Shown one piece after another: positions 25,657 to 32,958 of a DNA stretch of 64,000 nt. The position numbers and the translations under genes are program-made. Origin of the DNA: Streptomyces sp. NBC_00820 (GTDB lineage Bacteria; Actinomycetota; Actinomycetes; Streptomycetales; Streptomycetaceae); the NCBI RefSeq assembly GCF_036347055.1, contig NZ_CP108882.1:6622001-6686000 (forward strand), given 5' to 3'. How positions within the stretch are numbered: the first letter of the stretch is position 1; each line of letters begins with the position of its first letter. The notes beneath the pieces were generated by a model. The model ran no database searches. It saw only the letters and a list, made by a program, of their open reading frames with translations, and was not told the origin of the DNA.

Positions 25657-25821
25657 AGGGGGTGTCTCCCCGATCTTCGTGGGTCCGCGACGCCCGGCCC
25701 GGCACCTCGCCGCACGGCCGAATCGCCCACGTACGCCCAGTACGAGGACGATCCGGCCGCACGCCGAGGCACCGCACCGGACGCCGCGGCCTGATCCACG
25801 AAGATCGAAGAGACACCCCCT
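25657..25821. mobile_element. 165-bp palindromic MITE-like element, copy 1
   Basis: Begins AGGGGGTGTCTCC and ends in the complement CACCCCCT. The terminal arms match over about 28 bp with three mismatches, and an inner pair (GGCACCTCGCCGCACGGCCG region against its complement) extends the symmetry toward a central CCC. The whole element can fold as one long hairpin. It lies 7 nt past the tetR stop and may act as its terminator. It differs from copy 2 (32752) at only four positions. No transposase or clear target duplication. A CTAG follows the right end. Confidence 0.8.
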
Positions 25822-25828
25822 AGGGCGC

Positions 25829-26647
25829 TCAGCGCTCCTTCAGCGCCTCCTCGATGGTCCGCATGACCTCTTCCAGCGGCGCGTCGGTGCGGGCGACGGT
25901 CACCAGCACCTCGCCGTGCGCGGAGGCCGTCACGGGGGCGCCGGCGGACGCCTGGGCGGCCGGGCCGCGGCCGGCGCCGATGCCGTTGCCGAAGGTCTTG
26001 CGGACGATCGCGAAGGCGTGGTCGAGCTGGGCCTCCACGTCGCCCTGTCCGTCGGCCCGCAGCCAGCGCCTGAGGACGTGGTTGTGGGCGGTGACGACCG
26101 CGGAGGCGGCGACCTCGGCGAGCAGGGGGTCGTCGTTGGCGTCGTCGGCGTGCGCGTGCTCGTCGAAGTGGCCGAGCAGATAGCGGGTGAACAGGCGCTC
26201 GTAGCGGGCCACGGAGGCGATCTCGGCCTCGCGCAGGGTGGGCACCTCGCGCGTCAGCCTGTAGCGGGCGACCGAGATCTCCGGCCGCGCCGCGTACATC
26301 TTCATGACTTCCTTGATGCCGCGGCACACGGTGTCGAGCGGATGCTCGTGCGCGGGGGCGGCGTTGAGGACCGCCTCGGCGCGGACCAGCGTGTCGTCGT
26401 GGTCCGGGAAGATCGCCTCTTCCTTGGAGCGGAAGTGACGGAAGAAGGTGCGTCGCGCGACCCCGGCCGCGGCCGCGATCTCGTCGACGGTGGTCGCCTC
26501 GTACCCCTTCGTCGCGAAGAGTTCCATCGCGGCGGCCGCCAGTTCTCGGCGCATCTTGAGCCGCTGGGCGGCGGCGCGGCTGCCGGCGGCACTCTCCGGC
26601 GCGTCGGACGTAGCGGGTGTACGGGAGGACTTGGCGGGCTGGGACAT
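25829..26647 (-). CDS. TetR-family transcriptional regulator
   Basis: A 272-residue regulator. The helix-turn-helix at about 50-72 reads TVDEIAAAAGVARRTFFRHFRSK-like, matching TetR family DNA-binding domains, after an N-terminal charged tail. The C-terminal ligand domain is longer than average. It lies between ccr and the duplicated 3-hydroxyacyl-CoA dehydrogenase gene, all on the minus strand, so it probably controls fatty-acid or C4-CoA metabolism. The ATG at 26647 (MSQPAKSS) is chosen; an ATG six codons upstream is possible. An imperfect inverted repeat overlaps this start region. Confidence 0.92.
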   Translation of the reverse strand: MSQPAKSSRTPATSDAPESAAGSRAAAQRLKMRRELAAAAMELFATKGYEATTVDEIAAAAGVARRTFFRHFRSKEEAIFPDHDDTLVRAEAVLNAAPAHEHPLDTVCRGIKEVMKMYAARPEISVARYRLTREVPTLREAEIASVARYERLFTRYLLGHFDEHAHADDANDDPLLAEVAASAVVTAHNHVLRRWLRADGQGDVEAQLDHAFAIVRKTFGNGIGAGRGPAAQASAGAPVTASAHGEVLVTVARTDAPLEEVMRTIEEALKER

Positions 26648-26650
26648 GAC

Positions 26651-26678
26651 CCGAACGTACTGCATGTACGCAGTTCGG
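26651..26678. promoter_or_regulatory. Imperfect inverted repeat at the tetR start (possible autoregulatory site)
   Basis: CCGA...ACTGC on the left and GCAGT-TCGG on the right around ATGTAC, with a 4-nt insertion in the left arm. Located directly upstream of the chosen tetR ATG. Not similar to the TGACAC palindrome at ccr. Confidence 0.35.
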
Positions 26679-26807
26679 TGCGCGGGTGCCGGGCTTCCCC
26701 CGGCCGCGGGGGACGGGGGAGCGCCGGCCCGGCCGGGCGGGAGGAACCCGCCCGGGTCGAGCAGCCCGCCCCAGTCCGGCCCGGCGCGGGCCCGGTCGCC
26801 GCCGCCG

Positions 26808-28613
26808 TCAGCGGCGGGCATACTCGCGGAAGCCGCGGCCGGTCTTGCGGCCGAGGCAGCCCGCGGCCACCAGGTGCTCCAGCAGCGGCGCCGGGGCCAG
26901 ACCCGGGTCGCGGAACTCGCGGTGCAGCACCTTCTCGATGGCCAGCGAGACGTCCAGGCCGACGACGTCGAGCAGTTCGAACGGGCCCATCGGGTACCCG
27001 CCGCCCAGCTTCATCGCCGCGTCGATGTCGTCGAGGGACGCGTAGTGCTCCTGCACCATCTTGATCGCGTTGTTGAGATACGGGAACAGCAGCGCGTTCA
27101 CGATGAAGCCCGCGCGGTCACCGCAGTCGACGGCGTGCTTGCGCACCGTGGCGCACACCTCGCGGACCGTGGCGTGCACGTCGTCGGCGGTCAGGACCGT
27201 GCGGACGACCTCGACCAGCTTCATCGCCGGGGCCGGGTTGAAGAAGTGCATGCCGATCACGTCCTGCGGGCGCGAGGTGGCGCGGGCGCAGGCGACGACG
27301 GGCAGCGAGGAGGTGGTGGTGGCCAGGACCGCGCCCGGCTTGCAGACCTTGTCCAGCGTCGCGAACAGCTGCCGCTTGACCTCCAGGTCCTCCGCGACCG
27401 CCTCGACGGCCAGGTCGACGTCGGCGAAGGCGTCGTAGGAGCCGGCCGGGGTGATCCGGTCCAGGGTCAGGGCGGCGGCCTCGGCGGTCAGCCGGCCCTT
27501 GTCGACGGAGCGCGCGAGGGACTTGCCGATCCGGGCCTTGGCGGCCTCGGCCTTCTCCGGGCTGCGGGCGGCCAGCACGACCGTGTACCCGGCCTTGGCG
27601 AACACCTCGGCGATGCCCGACGCCATCGTGCCGGAGCCGGCGACGCCGACCGAGTGCACCGGCCGGCCCGCGGTCCCTGTTCCGGAGCCCGCCGGGGTCA
27701 GGGCGTCGGCCACGACCGCGGCACTGCCCGGAGCCTCGTAACTGTAGAAACCGCGCCCGGACTTGCGGCCGGTCAGGCCGGCCTCGCTGAGCTGCTTCAG
27801 GATCGGGGCGGGGGCGTGCAGCCGGTCCCGGGACTCGGCGTACATGGCCTCCAGGACCGTGCGCGCGGTGTCGATGCCGATCAGGTCCAGCAGGGCGAGG
27901 GGGCCCATCGGCAGGCCGCAGCCGAGCCGCATCGCCGCGTCGATGTCCTCGCGGGAGGCGTACCGGGCCTCGTACATCGCGGCCGCCTGGTTGAGGTAGC
28001 CGAACAGCAGCCCGTCCGCGACGAATCCGGGGCGGTCGCCGACCGCGACCGGCTCCTTGCCCAGCTCGATCGCCAGGTCGGTGACCGCGGCGACGGCCTG
28101 CGGCGCGGTGAGCACCGACGAGACGACCTCGACCAGCTTCATCGCGGGCGCCGGGTTGAAGAAGTGCAGCCCGAGCACCCGCTCGGGACGGGCCGAGTCG
28201 GCGGCCAGGCGCGTGACCGACAGGGCGTTGGTGCCGGTCGCGAGGATCGTCTCCGGCCGGACGATCCCGTCCAGTTCACGGAAGATCTGCTGCTTGATCT
28301 CGTACGACTCCGGGACCACCTCGATCACGAGGTCGGCGTCGGCCGCCGCGCGCAGGTCGGTGGAGGTGCGGACCCGGGCCAGGGCGTCGGTGCGCTCCCG
28401 CTCGGTCAGCCGGCCGCGCTCCACGGCGCGGGCGGTCGCGGTCTCCAGCGCGGCGACGGCCTTGGCGGCCTGGGCCTCGCTGACGTCGACGCCGATCACC
28501 TGCCGGCCGGCCTTGGCCAGGACCTCGGTGATACCGGTGCCCATGGTGCCGAGGCCGACGACGGCGATCGTCGCGAGGGGAGACAGAGGGGTGTGGGACA
28601 GGGGAGTGGCCAT
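26808..28613 (-). CDS. Duplicated 3-hydroxyacyl-CoA (3-hydroxybutyryl-CoA) dehydrogenase
   Basis: A 601-residue protein made of two complete dehydrogenase units in tandem. Each has an NAD-binding loop (VVGLGTMGTG at about 18-27; VAGSGTMASG at about 308), an HFFNPAPAMKLVEVV catalytic segment and an end GRKSGRGFYSYE or GRKTGRGFREYARR. The usual family protein is about 285-300 residues. The activity is NAD(P)-dependent oxidation of 3-hydroxyacyl-CoA or the reverse; the reverse on acetoacetyl-CoA would supply crotonyl-CoA toward Ccr. ATG 28613 has GGAG 8 nt upstream. Both halves keep the motifs, so both may be active. Confidence 0.93.
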   Translation of the reverse strand: MATPLSHTPLSPLATIAVVGLGTMGTGITEVLAKAGRQVIGVDVSEAQAAKAVAALETATARAVERGRLTERERTDALARVRTSTDLRAAADADLVIEVVPESYEIKQQIFRELDGIVRPETILATGTNALSVTRLAADSARPERVLGLHFFNPAPAMKLVEVVSSVLTAPQAVAAVTDLAIELGKEPVAVGDRPGFVADGLLFGYLNQAAAMYEARYASREDIDAAMRLGCGLPMGPLALLDLIGIDTARTVLEAMYAESRDRLHAPAPILKQLSEAGLTGRKSGRGFYSYEAPGSAAVVADALTPAGSGTGTAGRPVHSVGVAGSGTMASGIAEVFAKAGYTVVLAARSPEKAEAAKARIGKSLARSVDKGRLTAEAAALTLDRITPAGSYDAFADVDLAVEAVAEDLEVKRQLFATLDKVCKPGAVLATTTSSLPVVACARATSRPQDVIGMHFFNPAPAMKLVEVVRTVLTADDVHATVREVCATVRKHAVDCGDRAGFIVNALLFPYLNNAIKMVQEHYASLDDIDAAMKLGGGYPMGPFELLDVVGLDVSLAIEKVLHREFRDPGLAPAPLLEHLVAAGCLGRKTGRGFREYARR

Positions 28614-29024
28614 CGCGGGACTCCAGAAAGGAAAGTGACGACGAGGAACACGCCGGGCGCGCGCGGTGCGCACGCCGGAGTGGAGAGAGGTGCGGGTGTT
28701 GCCGGGCTGCGAGCGCACACGCCCGGTGCCGTCCGCGCGGGGCGTGCACACGCCCGCGAGCGGCGGTTGTGCGACCGGCCCTGTCCCGGAGCCGGGTCGT
28801 ACCGCGGTACCGATGTACCGAACCGACCATCCCCACCGCCCGGAAGGCGTGGGGTGTGTTCCCGCACGACGGCTGCGTCACCAAACCGTCGCCCACGGAA
28901 CACGCGAGTGGGTAACTCGCTCGTATGAGCTTAACCCGTGAGTAACGAGCGCGCCAGGCCTGGGCATCACTCGACTTGGTGATGCACCTCCCCCCGCCCG
29001 CGCCGCCCGCCTACGCTGGTCGCC
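28614..29024. other. Divergent intergenic region with palindromes
   Basis: 411 nt between the dehydrogenase (minus) and the HEAT-repeat gene (plus). It contains a perfect palindrome GTACCGCGGTAC at 28799-28810 and a 7-bp inverted repeat GCATCAC/GTGATGC at 28964-28985. No ORF is convincing. Confidence 0.55.
28799..28810. promoter_or_regulatory. Perfect 12-bp palindrome GTACCGCGGTAC
   Basis: Lies about 190 nt upstream of the duplicated dehydrogenase start, followed on the plus strand by another GTACCG within 5 nt. A possible regulator site; the binder is unknown. Confidence 0.35.
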
Positions 29025-29609
29025 GTGGACGAAGAGTCGCGCTCGCTCACGGAGCGCATACGGCAGGAGTCGCGCGGCACGCCGGCGTACGACCGGCTGC
29101 TGGCGACCGGGGACCACGACGAACTCGCGGACGTCCTCACCGCGCCCGGACAGCCGCTGTGGGCCAGGGAACTGGCCGCGTTCCGGCTCGGCCTGGCCGG
29201 CGACCGCCGCGCCTTCGAGTCCCTGGTGCTGCTCCTCAACCACCGCGACGCGCCCCGCTGCGCCTCCGCCGCCCACGCCCTGGCCCGCCTCGGCGACCCG
29301 CGCACGGCCCGCGCCGCCGCCGCCCTCGCCACCAACGAACTCCGGGTCGCCTACGCCCTGTACCCGGTACGGCTCCTGGCCGAGCTGCGCGCCCCCGAGT
29401 CCGTGCCCGCGCTGATCACCACCCTGGAGCGCCGGCTGCGCCCGCACGACCCCTACCGCCGGGTCGCCCTGGCCTGCGTGCAGGGGCTGGGCGACCTCGG
29501 CGACCAGCGTGCCCGCCGGGTCCTGAACGAGGCCCTCGCCCATCCCGCGCTCGCCGAGGCGGCCGTGCACGCCCTCGCCCGCATCCCGCAGCAGCAGCCG
29601 CGGAGCTGA
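29025..29609 (+). CDS. HEAT-repeat protein of unknown function
   Basis: A 194-residue, all-helical protein. Repeated pairs of helices are visible, for example LWARELAAFRLGLAGDRRAFESLVLLLNH, then CASAAHALARLGDPRTARAAAALA-type and ALACVQGLGDLGDQRARRVLNEAL-type units, typical of PBS-lyase/HEAT-like repeats. Such proteins serve as scaffolds; no catalytic residues are evident. GTG start at 29025 without an obvious ribosome site, possibly leaderless. Its 3' end converges on the GNAT gene with 7 nt between stops. Confidence 0.82.
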   Translation: MDEESRSLTERIRQESRGTPAYDRLLATGDHDELADVLTAPGQPLWARELAAFRLGLAGDRRAFESLVLLLNHRDAPRCASAAHALARLGDPRTARAAAALATNELRVAYALYPVRLLAELRAPESVPALITTLERRLRPHDPYRRVALACVQGLGDLGDQRARRVLNEALAHPALAEAAVHALARIPQQQPRS

Positions 29610-29616
29610 CGTCCCC

Positions 29617-30135
29617 TCACAGCTCCCTGGCGTACCGCACCTCGGGCACCGCCGCGCCGTCCACGTCGAAGGGCTCCTCGGCGCCGTCCGCACGGAAGCC
29701 GGCGCGCTCGTAGAAGCGGCGGGCGCGCACGTTCTCCTTCAGGACCCACAGGAGCATCCGCGGGTACTCGGAGCACCGCGCGACGGACTCGGCCAGCAGC
29801 GCCCGCCCGACGCCGCCGCCCAGGTGCGCGGGGTCGACGTAGATCGCGTACAGCTCGGCGTCGGCGGTGGGCCCGTCGTCGTCCCGGTACGGCCCGATCG
29901 CCGCCCAGCCGACGGTCTCGCCCGCCCGCTCGGCCACCAGGTTCACCACCGGAGCGTCCCCCTGCCCGAACCGGGCCCGCCGCCGCTCGGCGTCCCGCGC
30001 CACGCTCAGCGCGTCGAGGTAGGGCTGCGGCATGAGTCCCCGGTAGGCGTGCTGCCAGCCGCGGATGCGGATCTCCGAGACGCGGTCGCAGTCGGCGAGG
30101 GTCATCGGGCGGATACGGGTGAGCCGGTCGTCCAT
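29617..30135 (-). CDS. GNAT-family N-acetyltransferase
   Basis: A 172-residue acetyltransferase. It has the N-terminal IRPMTLADCDRVSEIRIRGWQHAYRGLMP typical of the subgroup, the acetyl-CoA binding loop HLGGGVGRALL (Q/R-x2-G-x-G/A) and the late NVRARRFYERAGFR motif. It would transfer an acetyl group from acetyl-CoA to an amine. The substrate is unknown. It sits alone between convergent and tail-to-head neighbours. Confidence 0.9.
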   Translation of the reverse strand: MDDRLTRIRPMTLADCDRVSEIRIRGWQHAYRGLMPQPYLDALSVARDAERRRARFGQGDAPVVNLVAERAGETVGWAAIGPYRDDDGPTADAELYAIYVDPAHLGGGVGRALLAESVARCSEYPRMLLWVLKENVRARRFYERAGFRADGAEEPFDVDGAAVPEVRYAREL

Positions 30136-30259
30136 GACCGAACCCTAGGGACCGGCGGTGACGCACGCCCGTGAATAACCGTCACCGCCTGCGCGCGCCC
30201 GCCGCCCGTCGCCCGCCGGGAGTCGCCTGCCGGCAGCCCCCGGCGGGCCGGGGGTCCGT

Positions 30260-31819
30260 CTACCGGCGGAAGCCCAGCATCCCGTGCAGGGTCGAGCCCC
30301 GTGACGACGTCGAAGCCGCCTTCGCGGTCAGGGGCTTGGGGTCGGGGGACTTCTCGCACACCGCGTCGGCGTCGCTCATGCCGGAGCCGCGCGGCACCGT
30401 GCCGTCGGTCAGGTAGTCGGCGAGGTACCGGTCCAGGCAGGAGTTGCCGCTGAGCGTGACGCCGTGGTTGCCGCCGCCCTCCTCCACCACCAGGCTGGAG
30501 TGGGCGAGCAGCCGATGGGCCGTCACGCCGCCGTGGTACGGCGTCGCCGCGTCGCCCGTGGCCTGGAAGAGCAGGGCGGGCGGCAGCTTGCCGTTGGCGA
30601 TGTTCACCGGCTTGCGGGTGGCGGCCGGCCAGAACGCGCACGGCGCGTTGTACCAGGTGTTGTTCCAGGCCATGAAGGGAGCCTTGTCGTACACCGCCCA
30701 GGTGTCCCGCTGCCAGCGCTTCCAGTCGCGCGGCCAGCCGGCGTCCCGGCACTGCACCGCCGAGTACACGCTGTACCCGTTCTCGCCCGAGGAGTCCACC
30801 GCGGCGAAGTTGTCGTACGCCTCCACCAGCGGGCCGGTCTTCCCGGCGTTGACGTACGCGGCGAACGCCTCGGCGAGGTAGGGCCAGTAGCCGTCGTAGT
30901 AGCCGCCGGGGATGAAGGTGTCCTCCAGCTCGGAGGCGCCGACCCGGTCCTGCGCCGGCTTCTTCGCGAGGGCGGCCCGCATCGCGTACCACTTGGCCTC
31001 GACCTTGACCGGGTCGGTGCCGAGCTTGTACCGCGCGTCGTACTTGGCGATCCAGGCCATCAGGGCGCGGTGGCGGTCGTCGAAGGCGTACTCCTGGCCG
31101 ATGTTGTCGTCGTACCAGACGCCCGTCGGGTCCACGACCGAGTCCAGTACCAGACGGTGCACGCGCGTGGGGTACGTCTTGGCGTAGACCGCACCGAGGT
31201 AGGTGCCGTAGGAGTAGCCGAAGTAGCTGATCCGCGGGGCGCCGAGGGACTGCCGGACGGCGTCCATGTCCTGGACCGCGCTGATGGTGTCGATGTACGG
31301 CAGCACGTCCGCGTAGGTGCGGGCGCAGGAGGCGGCGAAGGACTGGGCGCGCTTCAGGCCCGCCTCCTCGGCGGCCGGCGTGTCCGGCACCGTGTCCGGG
31401 CGCACCCGCCCGAACCAGCCGGGCGAGCAGTTCAGCGCGGGCGTGCTCCTGCCCACGCCGCGCGGATCGAAGCCGATGACGTCGTACTGCGCGGCCACCT
31501 TCTTCGGCAGCGCGGTGGCGACGAACCCGGCCAGCGACAGACCGCTGCCGCCGGGACCGCCGGGGTTGACCAGCAGCGGGCCCTGGGAGGTCTTCGCGGT
31601 GTGCGGGACGCGGGACAGGGCCAGGGTGATCTGCCGGCCGGACGGATTCGTGTGGTCCAGCGGCACCTCCAGGGAGGCGCACTGGAGCGTGGGGTAGTCG
31701 CTGGTGCCGCAGTTCTTCCAGGCGGGCTGCGCCGGGGCCGCCTCGGCGGTCGGCACGGCGGTGACCGAGCCCGCCAGGACGGCGGCGGTCGCGCACAGCA
31801 CGGCTGCGCGTGTTCTCAT
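30260..31819 (-). CDS. Secreted alpha/beta-hydrolase, tripeptidyl aminopeptidase type (S33)
   Basis: A 519-residue exported serine hydrolase. Signal peptide about 1-28 (ends AEA-AP). The oxyanion loop NPGGPGGSG, nucleophile serine in FGYSYGTYLG, aspartate in ATGDAATPYHGG and histidine in GGGNHGV form the catalytic set. It matches the Streptomyces Tap/SlpD-E family that removes N-terminal tripeptides from secreted proteins. Eight or so cysteines suggest disulfides. ATG 31819 has GGGAGG 4 nt upstream; the longer open frame lacks support. A 14-bp palindrome lies about 100 nt upstream in the divergent region. Confidence 0.92.
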   Translation of the reverse strand: MRTRAAVLCATAAVLAGSVTAVPTAEAAPAQPAWKNCGTSDYPTLQCASLEVPLDHTNPSGRQITLALSRVPHTAKTSQGPLLVNPGGPGGSGLSLAGFVATALPKKVAAQYDVIGFDPRGVGRSTPALNCSPGWFGRVRPDTVPDTPAAEEAGLKRAQSFAASCARTYADVLPYIDTISAVQDMDAVRQSLGAPRISYFGYSYGTYLGAVYAKTYPTRVHRLVLDSVVDPTGVWYDDNIGQEYAFDDRHRALMAWIAKYDARYKLGTDPVKVEAKWYAMRAALAKKPAQDRVGASELEDTFIPGGYYDGYWPYLAEAFAAYVNAGKTGPLVEAYDNFAAVDSSGENGYSVYSAVQCRDAGWPRDWKRWQRDTWAVYDKAPFMAWNNTWYNAPCAFWPAATRKPVNIANGKLPPALLFQATGDAATPYHGGVTAHRLLAHSSLVVEEGGGNHGVTLSGNSCLDRYLADYLTDGTVPRGSGMSDADAVCEKSPDPKPLTAKAASTSSRGSTLHGMLGFRR

Positions 31820-32158
31820 GGGTCCTCCCGGGACGGAGGGTGACGCGAACCGCGAGGTCCACGGCTCTCGCCGCATCGTCCCGGGGCAGCGCCCCTGAAG
31901 AACCCGTTCTGCCCAGAGTTGACCCAATTGGGTCGCGGGTTGCCCTCGAACGTCTCAGGCGAGGGTGAGCCGGGGCCGGCGGGCCGAGGCGGTCGCCGCG
32001 ACGGTGAGGTTTTTCCTGTGTGTGACGCCTCGTCGGTGGCTCGGTGCCCGGAATGGAAACGTATGTTCCCATGATCGTGCCGACCCCGATTTGGGCGGCC
32101 GGGCGCCGGGGTGGTTGGCTGGTCCCCACCCCGAGAAACCAGGTCCTGGAGGAACGCA
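31820..32158. other. Divergent intergenic region
   Basis: 339 nt between the secreted peptidase (minus) and the SRPBCC gene (plus), holding the GACCCAATTGGGTC palindrome. I see no gene. Confidence 0.55.
31921..31934. promoter_or_regulatory. Perfect 14-bp palindrome GACCCAATTGGGTC
   Basis: A self-complementary, AT-centred site in otherwise GC-rich sequence, about 100 nt upstream of the peptidase start and 225 nt upstream of SRPBCC. Likely a dimeric regulator site; the regulator is unknown. Confidence 0.5.
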
Positions 32159-32602
32159 ATGGCGCAGGTCGAGGCCACTACGGAGCGGGTCGTCGCGGCG
32201 GACGCGGAGAAGGTGTTCGACGCCCTCGCCGACTACACCGGCACCCGGCGCAAGCTGCTGCCCGAGCACTTCAGCGAGTACGAGGTGCGCGAGGGCGGCG
32301 ACGGCGAGGGCACCCTCGTCCACTGGAAGCTCCAGGCCACCAGCAAGCGGGTGCGCGACTGCCTCCTCGAGGTCGCCGAGCCCACCGAGGGCGAGCTGGT
32401 CGAGAAGGACCGCAACTCCACCATGGTCACCACCTGGCGCGTCACCCCGGCCGGTGAGGGCAGCTCCCGGGTCACCGTCACCACCACCTGGAAGGGCGCC
32501 GGCGGCATCGGCGGCTTCTTCGAGCGGACCTTCGCCCCCAAGGGCCTCGGGCGGATCTACGACGCGGTCCTCGCCAACCTCGCCACCGAGGTCGAGAAGT
32601 AG
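32159..32602 (+). CDS. SRPBCC-family (polyketide cyclase/START-like) protein
   Basis: A 147-residue helix-grip protein. It starts MAQVEATTERVVAADAEKVFDALADY, a typical SRPBCC opening (strand, then helix), with an EGTLVHWKLQATSK middle and a long C-terminal helix. The fold binds hydrophobic ligands; several Streptomyces members are small stress or lipid-binding proteins. GGAGG 6 nt before the ATG. Two tandem hairpins and palindromic element copy 2 follow it. Ligand unknown. Confidence 0.85.
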   Translation: MAQVEATTERVVAADAEKVFDALADYTGTRRKLLPEHFSEYEVREGGDGEGTLVHWKLQATSKRVRDCLLEVAEPTEGELVEKDRNSTMVTTWRVTPAGEGSSRVTVTTTWKGAGGIGGFFERTFAPKGLGRIYDAVLANLATEVEK

Positions 32603-32608
32603 GCCCGT

Positions 32609-32644
32609 GGGGTGACTTTGCGGGGTATCCCCTGAAGTCACCCC
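32609..32644 (+). terminator. Hairpin terminator after the SRPBCC gene
   Basis: Perfect 10-bp stem GGGGTGACTT / AAGTCACCCC with a 16-nt loop, 7 nt past the stop. Confidence 0.75.
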
Positions 32645-32653
32645 AAGCACCGG

Positions 32654-32683
32654 CCGGTGAAGGGGTGTTGCACCCCTCACCGG
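32654..32683 (+). terminator. Second tandem hairpin
   Basis: A 13-bp stem CCGGTG-AGGGGTG / CACCCCT-CACCGG with one bulged A, directly after the first terminator. Confidence 0.65.
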
Positions 32684-32751
32684 TTCGGGTGGAACTCCCT
32701 GTCGACCGGGATCGTGCCGTAACTCGCCGTACTTGTTCGCAGTTGTCGCCT

Positions 32752-32916
32752 AGGGGGTGTCTCCCCGATCTTCGTGGGTCCGCGACGCCCGGCACGGCAC
32801 CTCGCCGCACGGCCGAATCGCCCACGTACGCCCAGTACGAGGACGATCCGGCCGCACGGCGAGGCACCGCACCGGACGCCGCGGCCTGATCCACGAAGAC
32901 CGAAGAGGCACCCCCT
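32752..32916. mobile_element. 165-bp palindromic MITE-like element, copy 2
   Basis: Same length and orientation as copy 1 at 25657, with four substitutions. It lies between the SRPBCC terminators and the MFS gene, 42 nt before the MFS start, so the MFS promoter must be within or beside it. CTAG stands at the left edge. Open frames crossing it on the minus strand are spurious. Confidence 0.8.
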
Positions 32917-32958
32917 GGCGCGGGAATCGCGCGACAAGTGCGACGAGGGGAGCGGTAC

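Noticed and set aside
25657..25821. Protein reading of the palindromic element on the minus strand ([18 protein letters not shown])
   Set aside because: The same peptide arises at both copies only because the DNA is repeated. There is no start or ribosome site, and the symmetry explains the sequence.
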